Counted from the stretch's first letter, positions 9,542 through 20,290 are shown. The stretch is DNA of 64,000 nucleotides from Saprospiraceae bacterium (GCA_022842725.1 JALHOZ010000017.1:32569-96568), one strand, 5' to 3'. Notes: generated by a model not told the origin, from the sequence alone. Numbers and translations: made by a program.

Positions 9542-11731
9542 ATGTCTACCATCCGTTTTTTTGCCCTGCAGGAATCCCAAAACCGAAAACCGGTCGAAGT
9601 AAAAGAGATTTCCGGTTCGCGATCTGAGCTCTTCGGAGCCAATGTCTTTAATGACACTTCGTGTAAAAAATTTATGACCAAAGAGGCTTATGCTGCCCTC
9701 AAAGATGCTGTCAATCACGGTAAAAAAATTGACAGAAAGATTGCTGACCAGGTAGCTTCTGCTATGAAAGCATGGGCTATGACCAAAGGGGCTACCCACT
9801 ACACGCACTGGTTTCAACCTTTGACAGGCGCAACCGCTGAAAAACACGATGCTTTTTTCGAGCCTGTAGGTGACGGAACGGCTATGGATAAATTTGACGG
9901 TGGTCAATTGGTACAGCAGGAACCGGATGCATCCAGTTTTCCGAACGGAGGTATCAGAAATACATTTGAAGCCAGGGGTTATACCGCATGGGATCCCACT
10001 TCCCCCGCATTTGTCATCGCTACGACTCTGTGTATTCCTACGGTATTTGTTTCTTATACCGGCGAAGCACTGGACAACAAAACTCCTTTATTGAGAGCTT
10101 TGCAGGCGATTGACCATGCGGCAACGGATGTGGCTCAATATTTTGACAAAAATGTCAGCAAAGTAATCTCCACCCTTGGATGGGAGCAGGAATATTTCCT
10201 TATCGACAGTGCGCTGGCTGCATCGAGACCGGACATTCTTCTGACAGGAAGGGTATTGTTGGGACATCACGCAGCCAAAGGTCAACAATTGGAAGACCAT
10301 TATTTCGGATCTATTCCGGAGAGGTCATTGGCTTTTATGCGTGAGCTCGAAATCGAATCCATCCAATTAGGTATTCCGGTCAAAACAAGACATAATGAGG
10401 TAGCACCCAACCAATTTGAGTTGGCCCCTATATATGAAGAAGCCAATCTGGCTGTCGACCATAACTCGCTGATTATGGACCTTATGTCCAAAATTGCATC
10501 GCGACACAACCTGAAATTGTTACTGCACGAAAAACCTTTTGATGGCATCAACGGATCCGGAAAACACAACAACTGGTCGTTGGCTACAGATACCGGCGTA
10601 AACCTTCTGAGTCCGGGCAAAACGCCAAAGAGCAACCTGATGTTCCTCACGTATTTTATCAATACCATTAAGGCAGTTCACCGATATGATGACTTGTTGA
10701 GAGCATCCATCGCTTCGGCTTCTAACGATTTCAGACTCGGAGCCAACGAAGCGCCACCTGCGATTGTATCGGTATTTATCGGACAACAGTTGACAGCCGT
10801 TCTGGACGAATTGGAAAGAGTAACCAACGGTAATCTCAGTCCGGAAGAAAAAACCGACCTTAAACTCAATGTTGTCGGAAAAATACCGGAAATTCTTTTG
10901 GACAATACCGACAGAAACCGAACCAGTCCTTTTGCCTTTACAGGAAATAAATTTGAGTTCAGAGCCGTCGGTAGTTCTGCCAATTGTGCCAAAGCCATGA
11001 CCATTGTCAATACTATCGTGGCACAACAGTTGAAAGATTTCAAAAAAGATGTTGACAATCTGATTGAAAATAAAGGTCTTAAAAAAGATGACGCTATCTT
11101 TAATGTATTAAGAGAATACATCAAAGAGTCCAAAAGAATTCGTTTTGAAGGCGACGGATACAGTGAAGAATGGGTCAAAGAAGCCAAAAAAAGAGGTTTG
11201 TCAAACCTGAAAAACACTCCTGAAGCCTTGAGAGCACAAATCACGCCTTTGGCCAAAGAGGTTATGATCCAGAATGGTATTATGAATGATACCGAAATCA
11301 TGGCCAGGTATGAAATCGAAATGGAAGAGTACGTCAAAAAAGTCCAGATCGAAGGAAGGGTTTTGGGAGATATTGTGATGAACCATGTCATTCCAACTGC
11401 CATCAACTATCAGAACCGTTTAATTCAAAACGTGCAGGGATTAAAGGAGATTTTCGGTAAAGACTTTGAGCAATATGCTTCCGAACAATTGGATATTATC
11501 AAGGACATTTCCAAGCGAATCCACGAGATCAAATCCAATGTCGACCAAATGATTGATGAAAGGAAAAAAGCCAATAAAATCGATCATGCTGATAAAAGAG
11601 CGGATGCTTACTGCAACAAAGTAAAACCGTTTTTTGAAGTTATCCGATACCACTGCGACAAACTCGAACTCACTGTTGATGACGAATTATGGCCATTGAC
11701 CAAGTACAGAGAGTTGTTATTTACCAGATAA
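9542..11731 (+). CDS. glnN: Glutamine synthetase type III
   Basis: 729 aa; ARGYTAWDPTSPAFV, KTRHNEVAPNQFELAPIYEEANLAVDHN, NGSGKHNNWSL, RTSPFAFTGNKFEFRAVGSS typical of GSIII. Confidence 0.95.
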   Translation: MSTIRFFALQESQNRKPVEVKEISGSRSELFGANVFNDTSCKKFMTKEAYAALKDAVNHGKKIDRKIADQVASAMKAWAMTKGATHYTHWFQPLTGATAEKHDAFFEPVGDGTAMDKFDGGQLVQQEPDASSFPNGGIRNTFEARGYTAWDPTSPAFVIATTLCIPTVFVSYTGEALDNKTPLLRALQAIDHAATDVAQYFDKNVSKVISTLGWEQEYFLIDSALAASRPDILLTGRVLLGHHAAKGQQLEDHYFGSIPERSLAFMRELEIESIQLGIPVKTRHNEVAPNQFELAPIYEEANLAVDHNSLIMDLMSKIASRHNLKLLLHEKPFDGINGSGKHNNWSLATDTGVNLLSPGKTPKSNLMFLTYFINTIKAVHRYDDLLRASIASASNDFRLGANEAPPAIVSVFIGQQLTAVLDELERVTNGNLSPEEKTDLKLNVVGKIPEILLDNTDRNRTSPFAFTGNKFEFRAVGSSANCAKAMTIVNTIVAQQLKDFKKDVDNLIENKGLKKDDAIFNVLREYIKESKRIRFEGDGYSEEWVKEAKKRGLSNLKNTPEALRAQITPLAKEVMIQNGIMNDTEIMARYEIEMEEYVKKVQIEGRVLGDIVMNHVIPTAINYQNRLIQNVQGLKEIFGKDFEQYASEQLDIIKDISKRIHEIKSNVDQMIDERKKANKIDHADKRADAYCNKVKPFFEVIRYHCDKLELTVDDELWPLTKYRELLFTR

Positions 11732-11755
11732 AATGATTTGTTTGTTTACAATGTT

Positions 11756-11797
11756 TTACCCTGTGAGTGAATAGTCATTCATGGGGTAATTTTTTTA
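11756..11797 (+). terminator. Rho-independent terminator after glnN
   Basis: TTACCCTGTGAGTGA..TCATTCATGGGGTAA hairpin followed by TTTTTTT. Confidence 0.75.
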
Positions 11798-11988
11798 GTA
11801 AGGTTTGTTTAAAATAAAAGGCAGTTTCATTTTTAATTTAATTGTGCCTTTAAACACAATTTTCTGAATAGTTTCAATATTATCTACATCCGGTTTCCAT
11901 ATAGCTCTTCCAACCTTAAATCAAGTACAGACGTAAATATAATTTTTTACTTTATCGTCTATCACGTACTTTTGTCAAAATTTTTGTC

Positions 11989-14900
11989 ATGAAGTTATTT
12001 GGTAGGTTTTGGTGTTTGATGTTTTTTGTTTTTCCTGTCTTTGATACAGACATTGTTGCACAACAAATGTACACCCCTTATGACGAACTGCCTTGTTTGC
12101 AAGCCAGTCTTAAACCGGCTTATCAGGAAACATTTCCGGAATGGGCAAAAATGTTGTATACCTCACCGGTCAATTATTTTGAAATCGAAAAAGCTTATCA
12201 GCTTTCCAAAGAAAAAAAGGATAATACCAAATCTGCCATCACCAGGTATTACAAAATCTGGCGCCGGTGTATCCAACCTTATGTAACTGAAACAGGTGAC
12301 ATCATTCTTCCTGATATGGAGACTTTTTACCGACTACAAAAACAAATACAGGAAAATACGACAAAACAGGCTGCTGAAAACAGAAATTTAACCGAGGATT
12401 CCTGGTCTTTTTTGGGACCAAAACAGACGTTTTGGCTCAAAGAGGACAACAATCCAGCAATACCGGCTTCCTGTCCCTGGCAAGTAAACGCCTATTCAAT
12501 GGATGTGGCCTATAAAGATGTATTTACCATTTATGCCGGAACAGAAACCGGATTTTTGAACAAATCTACCGATAAAGGAGAAACATGGATACTTTTGGCT
12601 CCGGATTACTTTTTTGGCGGAGGTATCACAGCAGTGACCATTGATCCTTTAAACAACAATATTATTTATGTTTCCGCGGGAAATCAAATCCATAAATCTA
12701 CGGATGGCGGAAATACCTGGGCTCCCAGGCTGGGCAATGACCGTTTTGCGGCAGACAGATTGAGAATTGATCCTTCCAATCCAAATGTTTTATACGCTGC
12801 GTCCTCTAAAGGGATTTATATCAGTAAAGATGGCGGAGAAACCTGGACCAGAAAATGGAGCCAGCCCACATGGGATGTCAGAATCAATCCGACACAACCG
12901 AATATAGTTTACGGCATCACAACATCCAACGGGGTTTTCCGATTGGTTGTGTCGACAGACTTTGGAGAAACTTTTAATTTGGAGGACGGATTTCCAACAA
13001 ATATTCAACAAACGGATGGCGCCATGCTGGCGGTAACTCCGGCTGACCCGAATATATTGATGGCTGTTTTGCTAAGTGCAAATGACACACCTTACCTTCT
13101 CAAAGGTGTCCTTGAAAACGGAATGTGGAATTGGAATACTATAGCAACCGGAAGAACACCCAATTTGCGAATGGACAATGGTCAGGGATATTTCGACCTT
13201 GTTCTTGAGATTTCGCCGGTAAATAAAAATCTGGTTTTTGTGGGAACAACCACGCTGTATAAATCTGTCAATGGCGGCACTTCCTTTACACCCATAGGTG
13301 GTTATGAGGGCAATTTTCCGATCCACCCGGACATTCAGGATATGAAAATTCTTGAAAATGGTGAAACTTGGGTGGCAACAGATGGCGGGATGAACTATTC
13401 GTCAGACCATTTTACCAATGTGGCAAATCACAAAGCACGGGTCAATGGTCTCATTGGTTCTGATTTTTGGGGTTTTGACCAGGGATGGAATGAAGATATC
13501 GTGGTAGGCGGAAGATATCACAACGGCAACACGAGCATAGCAGAGTTTTACGGTGACAAAGCCCTGCGGATGGGTGGCGCAGAATCTCCTACCGGCTGGG
13601 TATTTCAAGGGAAATCAAGACACGTGGCCTTCAACGACCTCGGAAACGGATGGATATTGCCCAAAACTGCAGAAGGAAGACCCGAAGGCAGATTTATCTT
13701 CAGCAAGTATCCCAATATGGATGAATACGGCGGAAGGCGGGGAAATCTCGTTCATCATCCGGTGTATTCCGGCACGTTGTTTCTGGGTGAAGGCAATACA
13801 CTTTGGAAAAGTGAGGATTCTGGTGTCAACTGGGAGATGTGGTATACATTCCCGGCAAGGGTTATGTATTTTGTGATCAGTCACAGCCATCCTGATGTCA
13901 TCTATGCCGATGTCAATGGTCGGGGTATTTACAAAAGTGAAGACGGAGGAAAAACCTTTGTTCAAAAACCGGCATCCATTTCTTCAGCTTTCGGAGGCAG
14001 TTATTGGGGTGGAAAACTGCATATCGATGTATCGCCCAATGATCCGAATACGGTGTATATCTGTCAGCAAAACGGTACCTGGTCGGCCGATATCGGAAGA
14101 GTCCTTTTAAGTACCAATGGAGGTGACACCTGGCAAAACATCACGGACAATGTATCCGCTTATCTCAAATCTATACTGGTGCAACCCGGACAAAACGGCG
14201 AAGATGTGATCTACTTGTTTACCAATGCAAGGAATATGCTCGGAAGCAAGGTGTATTTCAGAAAAACAAACGATACTGCATGGCAAACAATGGATGTAGA
14301 TTATCCGGCCGGGATGTACGTCAACATTCCGAAAATATTCTACCGGGATTCAAAAATCAGGGTTTCCGGCAATGCAGGAGTCTGGGAACATCCTTTGGTT
14401 GATACGTTGTATGAGCCGGTCATTCAGCCCTGGGTAGAAAAAAAGGTCTATGATTGTGTGCGTGATACCGTGTACTTTGACGATCACTCAATCCTGGATC
14501 ACGAAGGCGTGACCTGGAAGTGGACAATTACACCGGAGCCGGAATATATAAGTGCGACCGACATCCGCAATCCTAAAGTGGTTTTGGGCAAAGTGGGAAG
14601 TTATGACGTCACTTTGGAAGTGGTCAAAAACGGAAAATCATATACAACGTATTTCCCTCAGATGGTCAGTGCAAAGTCTTGTCCTTCGGTAGAAGATTGC
14701 GACAATCCGGCATTTATTTCGAAATCGGAATGGAAACTTAAGTACGCCAACAGTCAGGAAGTCAATGATCCCGGATTGGCTTCTATGAGTTTTGATGACA
14801 ATCCGAATACTATTTGGCATACGCGTTGGAGTACGGGCAGTGATCCTTATCCTCACGAAATTCAGGTTGACCTGAACGAGGAATATCTTCTTTCAGAATT

Positions 14901-15417
14901 TGAAGTACTCAATCGTCAGGAAGGAGAAAACGGAAGAATTAAGGATTATGAACTGTATTTCAGTTTGGATGGTGAAGAATGGGGAGAACCAACATCTGCC
15001 GGCTCTTTTGAAAATACCTCCGCTCCGCAAAAAGTCAGATTTGACACACCTGTCAAAGCAAAATTTTTTCGCCTGATCGCTTTGTCTGAAGTCAACGGAA
15101 ATCCATGGGCTTCTGCTGCTGAATTTTCTGTCAAAGGATGTTATGCTTCATTTTCTGATACAGAAAATATAGCTTCAGAGCAAAATGTACGGGTTTTTCC
15201 GGTGCCTTCTGCCGGTATATTTAATGTTGAGTTTCCGGATAAAGAAATATCGACATTGACGATTTCTGACCTTAACGGAAAAGAAATAGCCGCTTCTTTT
15301 GAAAATGTCAACGGAACTTTTTTGTTAGATCTCAGTCATTTTCCACAAGGCATGTATATAGTAAGGGCAAAATCAATATCGGGCATAATATATGTGGTCA
15401 GGATGATTAAAAATTGA
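11989..15417 (+). CDS. Large secreted protein: sortilin/BNR-type beta-propeller repeats, PKD-like, F5/8 type C domain, T9SS C-terminal sorting domain
   Basis: Repeated S-x-D-G-G-x-T-W motifs (KSTDGGNTWAP, ISKDGGETWTR, KSEDSGVNWEM); discoidin-like segment; C-term VFPVPSAGIFNVEF...GMYIVRAKS...VVRMIKN. Confidence 0.85.
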   Translation: MKLFGRFWCLMFFVFPVFDTDIVAQQMYTPYDELPCLQASLKPAYQETFPEWAKMLYTSPVNYFEIEKAYQLSKEKKDNTKSAITRYYKIWRRCIQPYVTETGDIILPDMETFYRLQKQIQENTTKQAAENRNLTEDSWSFLGPKQTFWLKEDNNPAIPASCPWQVNAYSMDVAYKDVFTIYAGTETGFLNKSTDKGETWILLAPDYFFGGGITAVTIDPLNNNIIYVSAGNQIHKSTDGGNTWAPRLGNDRFAADRLRIDPSNPNVLYAASSKGIYISKDGGETWTRKWSQPTWDVRINPTQPNIVYGITTSNGVFRLVVSTDFGETFNLEDGFPTNIQQTDGAMLAVTPADPNILMAVLLSANDTPYLLKGVLENGMWNWNTIATGRTPNLRMDNGQGYFDLVLEISPVNKNLVFVGTTTLYKSVNGGTSFTPIGGYEGNFPIHPDIQDMKILENGETWVATDGGMNYSSDHFTNVANHKARVNGLIGSDFWGFDQGWNEDIVVGGRYHNGNTSIAEFYGDKALRMGGAESPTGWVFQGKSRHVAFNDLGNGWILPKTAEGRPEGRFIFSKYPNMDEYGGRRGNLVHHPVYSGTLFLGEGNTLWKSEDSGVNWEMWYTFPARVMYFVISHSHPDVIYADVNGRGIYKSEDGGKTFVQKPASISSAFGGSYWGGKLHIDVSPNDPNTVYICQQNGTWSADIGRVLLSTNGGDTWQNITDNVSAYLKSILVQPGQNGEDVIYLFTNARNMLGSKVYFRKTNDTAWQTMDVDYPAGMYVNIPKIFYRDSKIRVSGNAGVWEHPLVDTLYEPVIQPWVEKKVYDCVRDTVYFDDHSILDHEGVTWKWTITPEPEYISATDIRNPKVVLGKVGSYDVTLEVVKNGKSYTTYFPQMVSAKSCPSVEDCDNPAFISKSEWKLKYANSQEVNDPGLASMSFDDNPNTIWHTRWSTGSDPYPHEIQVDLNEEYLLSEFEVLNRQEGENGRIKDYELYFSLDGEEWGEPTSAGSFENTSAPQKVRFDTPVKAKFFRLIALSEVNGNPWASAAEFSVKGCYASFSDTENIASEQNVRVFPVPSAGIFNVEFPDKEISTLTISDLNGKEIAASFENVNGTFLLDLSHFPQGMYIVRAKSISGIIYVVRMIKN

Positions 15418-15700
15418 TTCAGGATATTGAGCTTGCTGCTTCAAGAATCAAAAGAAATGGTTTTGCCGTTCCTGCTAACGTCCTAAAAAAGGACAACAGT
15501 TCCAGGTGTCACTAATCTTGTAAAAAGTTGAGAAGTAATCAGCATGTTTGGTTTTATTTGGTAAATACATTTTCGTTCAGACACTTAGGTGCCAAAAATA
15601 TGTTTACTACCTTACAAAACGACCTTTTTCGTACAGATAGCCTTAGTAATTTCTTTGGCATCTCACGAAAATATGTAACTTTATCCCTAAGTTATCATTT

Positions 15701-16951
15701 ATGGTGAATCGTTTCAGAATATTCCAAATAATCGTTTTTATGTTAACAGGGAATCTGTTATCGGGGCAATCCTGTGAAACGCCTTCTTTGGTTCACTTTA
15801 ATTACAACGATATCAAAATTATTCTGGAAAAAAACGAATGCCAAAATTGTCATACTAAAGGCAATGCAAACGTTCCATGGTCTTTTGAGACCTATGAGTC
15901 TATGATTTCAAAAGGCAAATGTGGTCCGGTCATCGAACATGGTAAACCGCACAAAAGTCTTTTGATAGACAAACTTAATCAGGGTTCGATCAGTTGTGGA
16001 TTTCATATGCCCTTGGGAGGAGAACCGATTTCCTCGAGAGATTTATTAGCTATTGAAATGTGGATACTTTTAGGAGCACCTGAATTTTGTATTCCTGAGT
16101 TTGAAGAAGTCAAATCTATATTGGATGTGAATGATTGTTCTTCATGTCACAAAGATGCGGGGCAATGGCGATATAATACGTATGCCGATTTATTGACCAA
16201 ACCGGGTGGATCGCTTTGTAATGAAAAAATTGTTGTTCCTTTTGATCATCACAAAAGCCTTTTATATCAAAAAATATCTGGTTTTGGTTTGACATGTGGT
16301 GAAAAGATGTTTTCATCTGTTGGATCCATGCCTTATGTAGACATAGCTCGTATCAGAGATTGGATCAATTCGGGAGCGTTACAATCTTCACCTACACTTC
16401 CTGTAGTTTTGACGGATTTTTCAGCTGAGCTCAAATCCGATAATTCAGTTTTGTTGTATTGGCAATCCAGTGCGGAATATAATACGGCGTATTATGCCGT
16501 GGAACATAGTAGTGACGGCATTCATTTTGAAGAATTTGGAGTCAGACAGGCTGTTGCCCAAAACAATCAACTCACCAATTATGAATGGTATGATTATGCG
16601 CCTCAGCCGGGAAATCAATATTACCGTTTGAAAATGGTGGATCACGACGGTAAGTTCAGTTATTCACAAACCAGAGCGGTCCGTATCAAAAATAATGCAG
16701 AATCACTCAGGTTGTACCCTTCATCTCTTTCGGCAGGACAACCCATCCACATAGAATGGCTGACCACAAAAGAAGACGAACTGACCCGAATATTTATTAT
16801 GGATATACTGGGAAGGGAAGTATTTACACATATTATTTCGCCGGGCATCAATACCACGCAGATTCCCCATCTCAACCCGGGACTTTATTATGTTTCGATT
16901 CCTGAGGGTGTTGAAAATTATTTTGTCAAAAAGATGTTTATCATTTACTAG
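15701..16951 (+). CDS. Secreted protein with two CxxCH domains and T9SS sorting domain
   Basis: Signal peptide; CQNCHTKG and CSSCHKDA motifs in two similar segments; C-term LRLYPSSLSAGQPIHIEW...GLYYVSIPEGVENYFVKKMFIIY. Confidence 0.8.
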   Translation: MVNRFRIFQIIVFMLTGNLLSGQSCETPSLVHFNYNDIKIILEKNECQNCHTKGNANVPWSFETYESMISKGKCGPVIEHGKPHKSLLIDKLNQGSISCGFHMPLGGEPISSRDLLAIEMWILLGAPEFCIPEFEEVKSILDVNDCSSCHKDAGQWRYNTYADLLTKPGGSLCNEKIVVPFDHHKSLLYQKISGFGLTCGEKMFSSVGSMPYVDIARIRDWINSGALQSSPTLPVVLTDFSAELKSDNSVLLYWQSSAEYNTAYYAVEHSSDGIHFEEFGVRQAVAQNNQLTNYEWYDYAPQPGNQYYRLKMVDHDGKFSYSQTRAVRIKNNAESLRLYPSSLSAGQPIHIEWLTTKEDELTRIFIMDILGREVFTHIISPGINTTQIPHLNPGLYYVSIPEGVENYFVKKMFIIY

Positions 16952-16980
16952 AACCTTACTTTTGTGGTGAAGTTTTCCTT

Positions 16981-17970
16981 ATGATCATTCACCCATCAAC
17001 GCTGAAACCTGTCATTCAAAAAATGAATTTATTGGGTGCTCAGCAAAAACCTTTTTTATTTGTTATCGATTTTGAAATGGAAAAACCAATGGTACTGGCT
17101 TTGGAAGACATTGACCCGACCAGGATCAGATATAAATTTCAGGATGTAAAAAATTATGACATTTCACCGGTTCATCATGCTGAAGATTTTTTATTTGAAA
17201 AATATCCTGTGGGTTACGAAAAATATCAGGATGCTTTTTCAAAAGTCATGTCAGAATTATTGTTTGGAAATACCTTTTTGACCAATCTGACTTTTCCGAC
17301 AAAAATAAAAAGTAATCTGTCATTGTTGACCTTGTTTAATAAATCGCGGGCCAGATATAAATTGTATATGGACGGGAAATTTATCGTTTTTTCACCGGAG
17401 AGTTTTGTACAGATCAAAGACGGAAAAATATCTTCTTACCCGATGAAAGGAACAATTGATGCTGACCTCCCGGATGCACAAAACCGGCTGATGAGCGATG
17501 AAAAAGAAATAGCCGAACATTATACCATTGTCGATCTGATCAGAAATGATCTGAGTATGGTGTCAAATAAAGTGGAAGTGACAAAATTCCGGTATCTCGA
17601 TCTCATTCAGACCACCCACAAAAGGTTGTTTCAGACAAGTAGTGCGATCGAAGGAATCCTGGCTGCCGATTATCACGCTTTTTTGGGTGATATTATTTTT
17701 ACGTTACTTCCGGCAGGGAGCATCAGCGGCGCTCCCAAAAAAAAGACGGTCGAAATCATCAGAAGTGCGGAAGGTCAGAAAAGAGGATATTATACCGGAA
17801 TTATGGGTTATTTTGATGGCACAAATGTGGATAGTGCGGTGATGATCCGGTATATCGAACAAAAAAACGGAGAGATGTTTTTCAGGAGTGGTTGTGGCAT
17901 CACGGCCTTGAGTGATTGTATGTCCGAGTATAATGAAATGATAGATAAAGTGTATGTCCCGATTGGTTGA
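16981..17970 (+). CDS. pabB: Aminodeoxychorismate synthase component I-like (chorismate-binding enzyme)
   Basis: YTIVDLIRNDLSMVS, LLPAGSISGAPKKKTVEIIRSAEGQKRGYYTGIMGYFDG chorismate-binding motifs. Confidence 0.88.
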   Translation: MIIHPSTLKPVIQKMNLLGAQQKPFLFVIDFEMEKPMVLALEDIDPTRIRYKFQDVKNYDISPVHHAEDFLFEKYPVGYEKYQDAFSKVMSELLFGNTFLTNLTFPTKIKSNLSLLTLFNKSRARYKLYMDGKFIVFSPESFVQIKDGKISSYPMKGTIDADLPDAQNRLMSDEKEIAEHYTIVDLIRNDLSMVSNKVEVTKFRYLDLIQTTHKRLFQTSSAIEGILAADYHAFLGDIIFTLLPAGSISGAPKKKTVEIIRSAEGQKRGYYTGIMGYFDGTNVDSAVMIRYIEQKNGEMFFRSGCGITALSDCMSEYNEMIDKVYVPIG

Positions 17971-18562
17971 AACCATAAAAATCCTAAACGGCAGGATATT
18001 TAACCTTGCTAATCACCAACTTCGTTTTGATAAAACGAGGAAGGACTTATTTGATGATACAACAACCATTTCCTTACGGGAAAAAATCATTCAACAAGGT
18101 ATACCAGAAAAAGGATTGTATAAGTGCAGGGTAGAATATGGTCCAAACATGCTAAAGACTGAGTTTTTGCCCTATCAGTTTCCTAAGATATCTTCTTTGG
18201 TTATGGTACATGATAATGATATTACCTATGAATATAAATGGGTGGACAGACCTGCACTTGACCGTTTATTTTCCCAAAAGGGTGAAGCTTCAGAAATCAT
18301 CATCATCAAAGACGGAAAAGTTACAGACGGTTATTACTACAACCTTGTTTTTGAAAAAGCCGGAAAGTTATTTACTTCAGATACCCCTTTACTGCAAGGA
18401 ACGCAGAGAGCATCATTGATACAAAAAGGCAAGATCACAGAAACAACTATAACAGAAGAAGATATTTTTGATTTTGAAAAAATTCATTTGATCAATGCCA
18501 TGACCTTACCGGGAAAATTGGTGATTGATATTAAAAAAGGAATGGTATCAAAAAGGCATTGA
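17954..18562 (+). CDS. Aminotransferase class IV / aminodeoxychorismate lyase-like
   Basis: Overlaps pabB by 17 nt; EIIIIKDGKVTDGYYYNLVFEKAGKLFTSDTPLLQGTQRASLIQKGKI, class IV PLP fold pattern. Confidence 0.8.
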   Translation: MSRLVETIKILNGRIFNLANHQLRFDKTRKDLFDDTTTISLREKIIQQGIPEKGLYKCRVEYGPNMLKTEFLPYQFPKISSLVMVHDNDITYEYKWVDRPALDRLFSQKGEASEIIIIKDGKVTDGYYYNLVFEKAGKLFTSDTPLLQGTQRASLIQKGKITETTITEEDIFDFEKIHLINAMTLPGKLVIDIKKGMVSKRH

Positions 18563-18605
18563 TGTGTTTAATTATTAGTAAATTTGTTTTTTATTCTTAA
18601 AAAAC

Positions 18606-19202
18606 ATGTTAAAAATAGGTATCACCGGTGGTATAGGTTCAGGCAAAACTACAGTTTGCCGTATCTTTGAAAGTCTGGAAATTCCGGTATATTACGCTGA
18701 TATCCGCGCCAAACAATTAATGGTATCTGATAAAAATGTCAAGGTCTCCATCAAATCTTTATTGACGGAAAATGCATATTACAAAAACGGAAAACCTAAC
18801 CGACCATTTATTGCAGAGCGGGTTTTTGCCGATGCCGGTTTATTACAAAAACTCAATGGGATTATTCATCCTGCTGTTCATCACGACTTCGATCAGTTTT
18901 GTATAAAACATCAACACACGTCAGACTATGTTTTGAATGAAGCTGCATTGTTGGTGGAAAACGGCTCTTACAAAAGATTTGATAAAATTATTGTGGTGTT
19001 CTGCCCCGAAGAAATCAGAATACAAAGGGTAATCAAAAGAGATCGTTTGAGCAGAGAACAGGTGGTGAACAGATTAAAAAATCAATTACCGGAAGCTGAA
19101 AAAATAAAAGTAGCAGATTTTATTATTGACAATTCCGGTGAAAAAAGTTTAATACCTCAGATAGTAGATATACACAAAGAGCTTATGCAAAGAAAAAAAT
19201 AA
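18606..19202 (+). CDS. coaE: Dephospho-CoA kinase
   Basis: KIGITGGIGSGKTTVCRIFESLEIPVYYAD, LNGIIHPAVH, RDRLSREQVVNRLKNQ. Confidence 0.93.
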   Translation: MLKIGITGGIGSGKTTVCRIFESLEIPVYYADIRAKQLMVSDKNVKVSIKSLLTENAYYKNGKPNRPFIAERVFADAGLLQKLNGIIHPAVHHDFDQFCIKHQHTSDYVLNEAALLVENGSYKRFDKIIVVFCPEEIRIQRVIKRDRLSREQVVNRLKNQLPEAEKIKVADFIIDNSGEKSLIPQIVDIHKELMQRKK

Positions 19203-19324
19203 GAGATTTGGTTTTTTGTTATGAAAAATTCAGACTACCTAATAGTCGTCACGGATACATTTCGATATTTTTTTGATTATGTTTTGTGTAAATAGTTAAC
19301 TTTGATGTAAGTAATTACAAACAG

Positions 19325-20290
19325 ATGAAAGAACGGATAATTTTTATGTTTTTGGTATTCATGGTGTTTGAAGCAAAAACACAACATCGGCATTTTTTTG
19401 AAGAAGGAGCCCGTTGGGTATATGTCACAGAAGAAAGTTACGAACCGGGACAATTGAATGTTTACAGCAATCTGGAAGAATACACATTACGAGGGGATAC
19501 CGTTTTACAAGGTGTTTTATATAAAAAATTATATAAAAGAATTGTACATTATTATACCGTAAAACCTCCGTTTCCTCACCCGTCGACTACAACTACAGGA
19601 TATGGACAGGAAGGTCCTTTTTTTATCAGGGCAGATGAAAATGAACCACTGATATATTACAAAGAACATGTTGACTCAATAGAAAAAATTCTGTACCGTT
19701 TTGACCTTAAGATAGGGGACACTCTTAGTTTATTTCCGGATTATGGAAAGTTTAATGTAGTTCAAAAAAAGGATTCGATCACTTTTTCAGGAGTAACATT
19801 ATCAATGTTATTAACGGATACACTACAACTTCCTCAAACAAACGGGATCATTGAAGGCATTGGAGGTTTAAATGGTTTGCTTGATATTTATCCTTATTTT
19901 CCGGCGATTAGTGGTGGTATTTTGATGAAACAATTGATTTGTTTTCGTTTTCAGGGAGAAACATACATGTCGCCCTTTGCAGAATTTTCGATGAGGGATT
20001 GTTATGACGAAAATACTTTTATTGTTTCCGCTGAAGATGTTTTAGCTGGCAGGAATGATGTAACCGTATTTCCAAATCCGGGTCAGGGGCAGATGACAGT
20101 AGTAATACCCGAACACTGGAAAGGAGGGGAGTTGTTTGTTTACAATACAGGCGGTTTATGTGTATTGTCAGAAAAATTGACGTCTGCAGGACATGAGATT
20201 TCTATGAAAAAAAATGGGTTATATTTTTACCATATTCGTCTCGGGGGACAAAATGTATTTTCAGGAAAATTTGTGGTCAGTGCACCGTAA
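19325..20290 (+). CDS. Secreted protein with T9SS C-terminal sorting domain
   Basis: Signal peptide; C-term VTVFPNPGQGQMTVVIPEHWKGGELFVYNTGGLCVLSEKLTS...GLYFYHIRLGGQNVFSGKFVVSAP. Confidence 0.8.
   Translation: MKERIIFMFLVFMVFEAKTQHRHFFEEGARWVYVTEESYEPGQLNVYSNLEEYTLRGDTVLQGVLYKKLYKRIVHYYTVKPPFPHPSTTTTGYGQEGPFFIRADENEPLIYYKEHVDSIEKILYRFDLKIGDTLSLFPDYGKFNVVQKKDSITFSGVTLSMLLTDTLQLPQTNGIIEGIGGLNGLLDIYPYFPAISGGILMKQLICFRFQGETYMSPFAEFSMRDCYDENTFIVSAEDVLAGRNDVTVFPNPGQGQMTVVIPEHWKGGELFVYNTGGLCVLSEKLTSAGHEISMKKNGLYFYHIRLGGQNVFSGKFVVSAP

Noticed and set aside
10300-11406. Long minus-strand ORFs (up to 242 aa) opposite glnN
   Set aside because: Antisense shadow of a conserved glutamine synthetase; no independent features.
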